Assembly: GCA_016776525.1 (NCBI GenBank)
Contig: JADHTD010000064.1
Location: 1-11,149, forward strand
Length of the DNA stretch: 11,149 nucleotides
DNA from: Rhodospirillales bacterium
Lineage (GTDB): Bacteria; Pseudomonadota; Alphaproteobacteria; Rhodospirillales; JADHTD01
Direction: 5' to 3'
Below are positions 6,581 to 11,149 of the stretch, piece after piece; the first letter of the stretch is position 1, and each line of letters opens with the position of its first letter. Under the pieces are notes generated by a model. The model was given only the letters and a program-made list of their open reading frames with translations. It made no database searches and had not been told where the DNA came from. Made by a program: the position numbers and the translations under genes.

Positions 6581-6904
6581 TTAGAACGGCAACTGCATGC
6601 CCGGCGGCAGATTGAGGCCGCCGGTCATTTCGCGCATTTTTTCTTCCATCTGCGCTTGCACCTTGGCCCGCGCGTCATTGATCGCCGCCGCTATCAGGTC
6701 TTCGAGGATTCCCGCATCGTCGGGCACGATCAGCGAGGGATCGATTTTGATCCGCTTGGCTTCGTGCTTGCCGGTCAGCGTTACTTCGACCAGCCCGCCG
6801 CCGGACGTGCCGGTGATTTCGGTTTCTTCCAGCTGCTGCTGCATTTCGGCCATCTTGGTCTGCATTTCCTGGGCCTGCTTCATCATGGCGCCGAGGTTCT
6901 TCAT
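6581..6904 (-). CDS. ybaB: YbaB/EbfC family nucleoid-associated protein
   Basis: This 107-residue protein belongs to the YbaB/EbfC family of small dimeric DNA-binding proteins that coat the nucleoid and are usually encoded between dnaX and recR. It begins MKNLGAMMKQAQEMQTKMAEMQ, a long amphipathic helix rich in Met, Gln and Lys, and continues with ITGTSGGGLVEVTLTGKHEAKR, the central strand region with the family's SGGGLV, then IDPSLI and a C-terminal helix, ending in a Met- and Pro-rich tail (GGLNLPPGMQLPF). ATG 6904 is the only start that fits the family; the open frame goes on upstream, but as antisense of the neighbouring exonuclease gene. The ribosome site is weak (GGAG 12 bases upstream). 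Confidence 0.95.
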   Translation of the reverse strand: MKNLGAMMKQAQEMQTKMAEMQQQLEETEITGTSGGGLVEVTLTGKHEAKRIKIDPSLIVPDDAGILEDLIAAAINDARAKVQAQMEEKMREMTGGLNLPPGMQLPF

Positions 6905-6942
6905 GGCTTTCGGGTGCTCCGTATGGTTAGGTTTTGTTGAAT

Positions 6943-6975
6943 CCCGTGTATAACAGGGTCGGGGGATTAAGTCAT
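6943..6975. promoter_or_regulatory. Candidate two-way promoter core between ybaB and the exonuclease gene
   Basis: CCCGTGTATAACAGGG (6943-6958) has CCC/GGG arms around a symmetric TATA (6949-6952). On the plus strand TATAAC could be a -10 with a start near 6961, leaving a 13-base leader with GGGGGA before the exonuclease ATG. On the minus strand TATACA (6947-6952) lies 17 bp from ATGACT (6970-6975), a four-of-six -35 that overlaps the exonuclease start codon. Confidence 0.35.
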
Positions 6976-7804
6976 GCAGCACCAGAACCTTTTTGTCTTC
7001 GATATCGAAACCGTGCCGGACACCGACGCGGTGCCGAACCTGACCGGCTTTGATGATCCGGACGTGGCGGCCAGGCGGGCCGAGATTGAACGCTACCACC
7101 TGGAAATCACCGACGGGCGCAACGCCTTCCCGCGCCAGCCGTTCCACAAAATCGTCGCCATTAGTTTCCTGGAAGCCGAGATCGAACGGGACGGCGCCCA
7201 TGAAACCTACCTGTTGAAGGAACTGCGTTCCGGCGGCGAGGCCGGTTTCGACGAAGCCAAGCTGATCCAGGGGTTTTTCACCTACCTGCAACGGCTGCGG
7301 CCGCGGCTGGTCAGCTTCAACGGCCGCGGCTTCGACCTGCCGGTGCTCAAATACCGGGCCATGGTGCATGGCGTCAGCGCCCCCTTCCTCTATCAGTCGG
7401 GCGACAAGTGGAACAGCTACACGTCGCGCTATTCCGACGACTGGCACTGCGACTTGATGGAGGTTCTCTCGGACTATGGCGCCTCCGCCCGGGTCAAGCT
7501 CAACGAGGTCTGCGCGGTGATGGGCTATCCCGGCAAGTTCGGCGTCGACGGCGCCCAGGTGGCCCCTATGTTCGACGCCGGAAAACTCGGTGAGATTCGC
7601 GATTACTGCGAGACCGACGTGCTCAATACTTATCTGGTTTACCTGCGCCACATGCTGCACCGGGGCAGCCAGACGGTGGACGGCTATAACCGGGCCGTCG
7701 CCGACATCGTGTCGCTGATCGAGACGGAACGGGAGTCCCGCCCGCATCTGGGTCAATTCCTCGAAGCCTGGGGCGAAGCTTCGGGCAACGAGTTCATGCT
7801 GTAG
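6974..7804 (+). CDS. Predicted PolB-like 3'-5' exonuclease (RNase H fold)
   Basis: The 276-residue protein fits the DnaQ-like exonuclease superfamily, closest to the predicted PolB-like 3'-5' exonucleases (DNA_pol_B_exo2). The three exonuclease motifs are visible: FDIETVP (Asp10, Glu12), LVSFNGRGFDLPVL (Asn116, Asp121) and YCETDVLNTY (Tyr211, Asp215). The variant YxxxD in the third motif places it with the polymerase B and DnaQ kind rather than the HxxxD kind. No polymerase domain follows, so it acts alone or with a partner; substrates are not known. ATG 6974 has GGGGGA seven bases upstream. The gene runs opposite to dnaX and ybaB and converges on the small gene after dnaX, 13 bp away. Confidence 0.88.
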   Translation: MQHQNLFVFDIETVPDTDAVPNLTGFDDPDVAARRAEIERYHLEITDGRNAFPRQPFHKIVAISFLEAEIERDGAHETYLLKELRSGGEAGFDEAKLIQGFFTYLQRLRPRLVSFNGRGFDLPVLKYRAMVHGVSAPFLYQSGDKWNSYTSRYSDDWHCDLMEVLSDYGASARVKLNEVCAVMGYPGKFGVDGAQVAPMFDAGKLGEIRDYCETDVLNTYLVYLRHMLHRGSQTVDGYNRAVADIVSLIETERESRPHLGQFLEAWGEASGNEFML

Positions 7805-7817
7805 GGATTGGCGCCGC

Positions 7818-7976
7818 CTATTTCTTTTTCACCAGACCGGCCTGTTTAAGGCTGTCCAGCAGGGCTTGGCGGGCCAGCGGGTCTTTGATGTCATCCACAT
7901 CGTCGGTGGAGACCGGCGGCGGGGCCTCCGCCTCGGACGGTGTTTCCGGAAGGGGCTTCTGTTTTTCTTCCGGCAT
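7818..7976 (-). CDS. Small 52-residue protein of unknown function coupled to dnaX
   Basis: This gene is short enough to be missed by length cut-offs. Its ATG (7976-7974) shares its A with the last base of the dnaX TGA (minus strand TGATG), a classic coupling overlap. The product begins MPEEKQKPLPETPSEAEAPP, a disordered acidic and Pro-rich half; the second half, DDVDDIKDPLARQALLDSLK, should form an amphipathic helix, and the end (QAGLVKKK) is basic. It stops at TAG 7818-7820, before the convergent exonuclease gene. The charge pattern and clean fit into the gap argue that it is real, and the C-terminal helix suggests a binding peptide. I recognise no family. Confidence 0.65.
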   Translation of the reverse strand: MPEEKQKPLPETPSEAEAPPPVSTDDVDDIKDPLARQALLDSLKQAGLVKKK

Positions 7977-9820
7977 CAGTCTTCGGCAGGGTCTTCCGGG
8001 TCGGGCCCGGCGTCGGGTTCCGGCGGCACCAAGGGACGCACATCTTCCACGTGCGATCCGGGGAAGGCATCGAGCACCGCCTTGACCGCCGGGTGGCCGG
8101 CGGCCTGGCGCTTATCGGCGGCGGCCTGTTCCTCTTCCTGCTGGGCCAGGGTGGGGGCGCCGCTTTCGTGGGACGCCACACTGACCAGCCAGCTGCGCAC
8201 GGTATGATCATTGAGGAAATTCACCAGGTCTCGGGTCAGGGTCTTCGGCGCCATTTCGTTGACGCGCACCTCGATCTTGCCCAATTCGAAATGCACCAGG
8301 TGCACATTGTGTTTCAGGTTGGCGTGTAGCTGGCGTTCATTGGCCCGGTCGGTCAGGGCCACCACATCGGGAAAGTTTTGCGGATCGGCCTTGGCCTGTT
8401 CGACGGGCTCGGCCTGTTCCACCGGTTGTGGGGACGCTTCGGGAATAGCGGTTGGGGTCGAGTCTCCCCCGGCCAGTGCCGCCCGGGGTTGTCCGCTGTC
8501 GGGGGATGGGGCCGGAGCGGCCTCCGGGGCCGGGGCATAGGCGGCGGCCTCCGCTTCAGGGCCCGTTGAGGCCGGAGCCGTCGAAGCCTGGGGCGCGGAG
8601 GACTGGGGCGCGGAGGACTGGGATGAAGGTGCCGGCGAAGCCGGGGCTTGCCCGTCCTTATCCAAGGCCTTGATGGCATCGGCCGGGCTCGGCAGGTCGC
8701 TCGCATAGGCCAGACGCACCAGCACCATTTCGGCGGCCTGCATGGGCGACGGCGCCGTGCGGGCTTCGCCGAGGCCCTTGAGCAGCATCTGCCAGGCGCG
8801 GGAAACAGCGGCCATCGACAAGCGGTCCGCCATGTCGCGGCCCCGCACCCGTTCGGCTTCCGGCACGCCGGGTGCCTCGGCGGCTTCCGGCACCACCTTG
8901 ATGCGGGTCAGCCAATGGGTCAGTTCCAGCAGATCCTGTAGGATCACCACCGGGTCGGCCCCGGACTGGTACTGTTCGGTCATCGATTGCAGGGCCGCCT
9001 GGATATCGCCGCCCATCACCGACTGCAACAGGTCGAAGGTCAGCGTGCGGTCGGCAAGCCCCAGCATGTCGCGGACCTGATCTTCGCCCACCTCGCCGCC
9101 GGTGTGGGCGATGGCCTGATCCAGAAGACTCAGTCCGTCGCGGACGCTGCCGTCGGCGGCGCGCACGATGAGGTGCAGGGCGGCGTCGGCTATGGTCGCC
9201 CCTTCCTTTTCGGCAATGCTCCGGAAATGGGCGGCCAGCGTCTCCATCTCGACCCGCCTGAGGTCAAACCGCTGGCAGCGGCTGAGCACGGTCACCGGCA
9301 CCTTGCGGGTTTCCGTGGTGGCGAAGATGAATTTGACGTGTTCGGGGGGTTCTTCCAGGGTCTTGAGAAGCGCATTGAAGGCGTTTTTCGACAGCATGTG
9401 CACTTCGTCGATGATGTAGACCTTGTAGCGTGCCGAGGTCGGCCGGTAGCGCACGCCGTCGATCAGTTCGCGGATGTCGTCAACGCCGGTGCGGCTGGCG
9501 GCGTCCATCTCCAGCACGTCCACATGGCGGTCCTCGGCAATGGCCGTGCAGTTAGCGCAGACCCCGCAGGGGTCCGGGGTCGGTCCGCCGTCCCCATCAG
9601 GGCCGATGCAGTTGAGCGCCCGGGCGATGATACGGGCCGTCGTTGTTTTGCCGACTCCACGCACGCCGGTGAGGATAAAGGCATGGGCCAGACGCCCCGA
9701 CTCGATGGCGTTGGTCAGGGTGCGGATCATCGCTTCCTGGCCGATCAGGCCGGAAAAATCGGACGGACGGTATTTACGGGCGAGAACGCGGTATTGGCCG
9801 GTGTCTTCCTGTTCGCTCAT
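7976..9820 (-). CDS. dnaX: DNA polymerase III subunit tau/gamma (clamp loader ATPase)
   Basis: DnaX drives ATP-dependent loading of the sliding clamp and, as tau, links polymerase cores to the helicase. The 614-residue protein has Walker A GVRGVGKTT (52-60), four zinc-binding cysteines (71, 85, 88, 91), Walker B VYIIDEVH (134-141), sensor ATTE (168-170) and the SRC arginine-finger motif (180-182). Domain III ends near 370. Then comes a long linker rich in Ala, Pro, Ser and Gln (about 380-480) and a C-terminal tau-type domain (about 480-590) with an acidic tail. I find no A-rich slippery run, so gamma is probably not made by frameshift as in E. coli; in Caulobacter it comes from proteolysis. 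ATG 9820 has only a weak ribosome site. Confidence 0.97.
   Translation of the reverse strand: MSEQEDTGQYRVLARKYRPSDFSGLIGQEAMIRTLTNAIESGRLAHAFILTGVRGVGKTTTARIIARALNCIGPDGDGGPTPDPCGVCANCTAIAEDRHVDVLEMDAASRTGVDDIRELIDGVRYRPTSARYKVYIIDEVHMLSKNAFNALLKTLEEPPEHVKFIFATTETRKVPVTVLSRCQRFDLRRVEMETLAAHFRSIAEKEGATIADAALHLIVRAADGSVRDGLSLLDQAIAHTGGEVGEDQVRDMLGLADRTLTFDLLQSVMGGDIQAALQSMTEQYQSGADPVVILQDLLELTHWLTRIKVVPEAAEAPGVPEAERVRGRDMADRLSMAAVSRAWQMLLKGLGEARTAPSPMQAAEMVLVRLAYASDLPSPADAIKALDKDGQAPASPAPSSQSSAPQSSAPQASTAPASTGPEAEAAAYAPAPEAAPAPSPDSGQPRAALAGGDSTPTAIPEASPQPVEQAEPVEQAKADPQNFPDVVALTDRANERQLHANLKHNVHLVHFELGKIEVRVNEMAPKTLTRDLVNFLNDHTVRSWLVSVASHESGAPTLAQQEEEQAAADKRQAAGHPAVKAVLDAFPGSHVEDVRPLVPPEPDAGPDPEDPAED
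8588..8622. repeat. 15-bp tandem repeat inside the dnaX linker
   Basis: CTGGGGCGCGGAGGA occurs at 8588-8602 and 8603-8617, followed by a partial third copy. In the protein it makes the repeated SSAPQ block of the flexible linker. An 18-bp near-repeat just downstream in the protein (around 8394-8425 on the plus strand) gives PVEQAEPVEQA. Such repeats make linker length easy to change. Confidence 0.75.
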
Positions 9821-9848
9821 GATGAGGCCCGCTGCATCCCTTGGTCAG

Positions 9849-9861
9849 GCGGAGAACCCGC
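9849..9861 (-). other. Small hairpin between the SRP RNA and dnaX
   Basis: GCGG-N5-CCGC (9849-9852 with 9858-9861) lies about 12 bases past the SRP RNA 3' end. There is no T run, so it is not a full terminator; it may mark the 3' border for processing, or slow read-through into dnaX. Confidence 0.3.
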
Positions 9862-9872
9862 TTTGGTGAGGT

Positions 9873-9968
9873 GGGAGACCGGACAACGACCCAGGCCGAA
9901 TCTCGTTACGGCTGCTTCCTTCCGGATCTGACCGGGTTGGCGAGGAACCTGTCCATCGCCGGCCTCCC
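9873..9968 (-). ncRNA. ffs: Signal recognition particle RNA, bacterial small (4.5S) type
   Basis: This RNA pairs with the Ffh protein to form the signal recognition particle, which takes ribosomes making membrane proteins to FtsY. The minus strand holds the near-invariant apical segment GGTCAG ... GGAAGGAAGCAGCC (within 9910-9933), with the GGAA tetraloop and the Ffh-binding internal loop. The ends close a ten-pair stem: GGGAGGCCGG (9968-9959) with CCGGTCTCCC (9882-9873), including one G-U pair. The length, about 96 bases, is that of the small class with no Alu domain. The gene lies about 50 bp before dnaX on the same strand, like scr-dnaX in Bacillus subtilis. Exact ends may shift by a few bases. 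Confidence 0.95.
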
Positions 9969-9974
9969 GGGCCT

Positions 9975-10005
9975 ACTATAACATTTCCGCCCGCCCCCGG
10001 GGCAA
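9975..10005 (-). promoter_or_regulatory. Candidate promoter of the SRP RNA gene
   Basis: On the minus strand TATAGT (9975-9980) matches the -10 consensus at five of six positions, and the transcript would start at about 9968, exactly the base of the RNA stem. TTGCCC (10000-10005) is a possible -35 with a long 19-bp, GC-rich spacer. The GC-rich bases between -10 and start (AGGCCC) are typical of stable-RNA promoters under growth-rate (ppGpp) control. Confidence 0.5.
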
Positions 10006-10089
10006 GCAAGATAAATCCCTTTGAATCAGTTATTTGGTGAAAATCCCCCCCGATATTGCCATGGGAAGCCGGTGGTGTATGGTACCGCC

Positions 10090-11031
10090 ATGCTGGAAGA
10101 TATCTGTTACAGCGGCGTCACCCTGGACCGGGCCGCCGACCTGCGCCGCGACGAAAAGTGGCTGGTGGAAACCCTGCGCCGGGACACCACCCGCATCATC
10201 CCCATGTGGCGGGAGCACAACCTGATCCTCATGGACGAGGAAACCCTGGCAACACCGCAACCGGTGACCTTCACCGGCCCCCACGCCCTGGGCATCCTGC
10301 AAATCGCCGAACACGTCACCTTCCTCGGCATCGACCGGGCCAACGGCGAAGCGGCGTATTACGCCGCCGACCTGTCGGCCAAGGAAGAGCCGGAGCTGAG
10401 CCCGATCATGGGCCGCGCCCAATTCCTCAACATCCGCCAGGCGGGCGGCCTCATGACGCGGCCCGACGCGGCGCTGATGACCTATGCCCGCGGCATGGCC
10501 ACCTGGCACAAGACCCACCAATTCTGCGGCACCTGCGGCAGCCCGACGGAGATGAAGACCGGCGGCCACCAGCGCACCTGTTCCAATACCGAATGCGGAC
10601 GCGAACATTTTCCCCGCACCGACCCGGCGGTAATCATGCTGGTCGAACGGCCGGGGCCGGAGGGCGGCGCCTGCCTGCTGTCCCATAAATCGATCTGGCC
10701 CCAGGGCATGTGGTCGATCCTGGCCGGTTTCGTCGAGCCCGGCGAAAGCCTGGAAGACGCCGTCATCCGCGAGGTCAAGGAAGAGGTCGGTATCGATGTC
10801 GAGGATGTGCGCTATATGGGCTCGCAGCCGTGGCCGTTCCCGGCCTCACTGATGCTGGGCTTTGTCGCCCGGGCCAAGAACGTCGACATCAAAATCGACC
10901 CCAATGAGTTGGAGGACGCCGGCTGGTTCACCCGCGACCAGATCGCCCGTCTCGATGAAAAGGGCCTGCGCACGCCGAATAAGGATTCCATCGCGCGGCA
11001 CATCGTCGATCATTGGATCGAAGACATCTGA
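10090..11031 (+). CDS. nudC: NAD+ diphosphatase NudC (Nudix hydrolase)
   Basis: NudC hydrolyses NAD(H) to NMN(H) and AMP, and in E. coli it also removes NAD caps from RNA. The 313-residue protein has an N-terminal domain (1-125), a zinc ribbon with Cys146, Cys149, Cys164 and Cys169 (FCGTCG ... CSNTECG), and a Nudix domain. The Nudix box fits GX5EX7REUXEEXGU with Gly213, Glu219, Arg227, Glu228, Glu231 and Glu232. The SQPWPFP motif (245-251), diagnostic of NudC rather than other Nudix enzymes, follows. I chose ATG 10090; in-frame GTGs at 10072 and 10075 with GGGAAG upstream, or TTG 10021, are possible but the family begins near the MLEDICYSG point. It converges on the next gene. Confidence 0.95.
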   Translation: MLEDICYSGVTLDRAADLRRDEKWLVETLRRDTTRIIPMWREHNLILMDEETLATPQPVTFTGPHALGILQIAEHVTFLGIDRANGEAAYYAADLSAKEEPELSPIMGRAQFLNIRQAGGLMTRPDAALMTYARGMATWHKTHQFCGTCGSPTEMKTGGHQRTCSNTECGREHFPRTDPAVIMLVERPGPEGGACLLSHKSIWPQGMWSILAGFVEPGESLEDAVIREVKEEVGIDVEDVRYMGSQPWPFPASLMLGFVARAKNVDIKIDPNELEDAGWFTRDQIARLDEKGLRTPNKDSIARHIVDHWIEDI

Positions 11032-11062
11032 TTATTTCGGGAGCTTGCCCCCCACCTTAAGG

Positions 11063-11096
11063 AACCGGGAAAAGGCTAAAAGCCGGTGGTTTTATT
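11063..11096. terminator. Possible bidirectional terminator between nudC and the downstream gene
   Basis: GGCT-AAA-AGCC (11074-11084) lies within an outer ACCGG/CCGGT pairing (11064-11068 with 11083-11087; the two forms partly exclude each other). On the plus strand TTTTATT follows for nudC; on the minus strand TTTTCCC follows the small stem for the convergent gene. The stems are short, so strength is uncertain. Confidence 0.35.
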
Positions 11097-11149
11097 CCCC
11101 GGCCACTTCCAGGCGGAAGGGATGCCCCGCGTAGGTGCCCAGCACTTTC
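11092..11149 (-). CDS. C-terminal end of a minus-strand gene, possibly prephenate dehydratase
   Basis: Only the last 18 residues are in the window, KVLGTYAGHPFRLEVAGE, ending at TAA 11092-11094. The pattern [KR]-[VI]-LG-x-Y-x-x-HPFR resembles the end of the ACT domain in alphaproteobacterial prephenate dehydratase (PheA), the phenylalanine pathway enzyme, as I recall that family. The other two minus frames either stop soon or read unlike protein. The piece is too short for certainty, so no gene symbol is given. Confidence 0.45.
   Translation of the reverse strand, partial: KVLGTYAGHPFRLEVAGE

Noticed and set aside
6905..7756. Upstream extension of the ybaB frame to 391 codons
   Set aside because: It is antisense to the exonuclease gene, and the family start MKNLGAMMKQ fits ATG 6904 exactly; the extension reads as low-complexity shadow sequence.
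8987..9931. Plus-strand open frame of 314 codons opposite the start of dnaX and the SRP RNA
   Set aside because: It crosses a well supported RNA gene and the ATPase domain of dnaX on the other strand, so it is a shadow of GC-rich codon use.
1..11149. Mobile element, prophage, CRISPR array or defence island
   Set aside because: No transposase, integrase, spaced repeats, terminal inverted repeats with target duplication, or defence gene was found; every long gene belongs to a core family.

Overview
The window is a GC-rich (roughly 60%) chromosomal stretch from an alphaproteobacterium, most likely of the Rhodospirillales type. That placement is inferred from protein character, codon use (TTA, CTA and TCA codons almost absent) and gene order; no database search was possible. 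It is mostly a housekeeping region for replication, repair, translation start and maturation, and cofactor turnover. I found no phage, insertion sequence, CRISPR array, toxin or defence module.

Left part (1-4659). The 3' end of a probable peptidoglycan-binding protein (1-156, +) faces a minus-strand block across a 284-bp gene-free stretch (157-440) full of hairpins and short repeats. The block, in transcription order, is an HD-GYP cyclic-di-GMP phosphodiesterase with a multi-helix membrane sensor (3109-4659), def (2500-3024), fmt (1531-2457), truA (787-1524) and a 96-residue membrane protein (441-731). def, fmt and truA form a compact set: Fmt formylates the initiator Met-tRNA, Def removes the formyl group from new proteins, and TruA modifies tRNA anticodon arms.

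Middle (4660-6904). An AT-rich divergent region with several dyad symmetries separates the HD-GYP gene from rmuC (4855-5949, +). rmuC converges on recR (5969-6562, -), which follows ybaB (6581-6904, -).

Right part (6905-11149). A plus-strand gene for a PolB-like 3'-5' exonuclease (6974-7804) lies where dnaX-ybaB-recR would normally be continuous. dnaX (7976-9820, -) is followed, with a one-base stop/start overlap, by an unrecognised 52-codon gene (7818-7976). The 4.5S signal recognition particle RNA (9873-9968, -) lies just upstream of dnaX and has a recognisable promoter. Divergent from it is nudC (10090-11031, +), which converges on the last codons of a minus-strand gene that resembles prephenate dehydratase (11092-11149).

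The least explained items are the small gene after dnaX, the exonuclease insertion with its two-way promoter-like core, the structured 157-440 spacer, and the dyad sites between the HD-GYP gene and rmuC. None is strong evidence for a new system.
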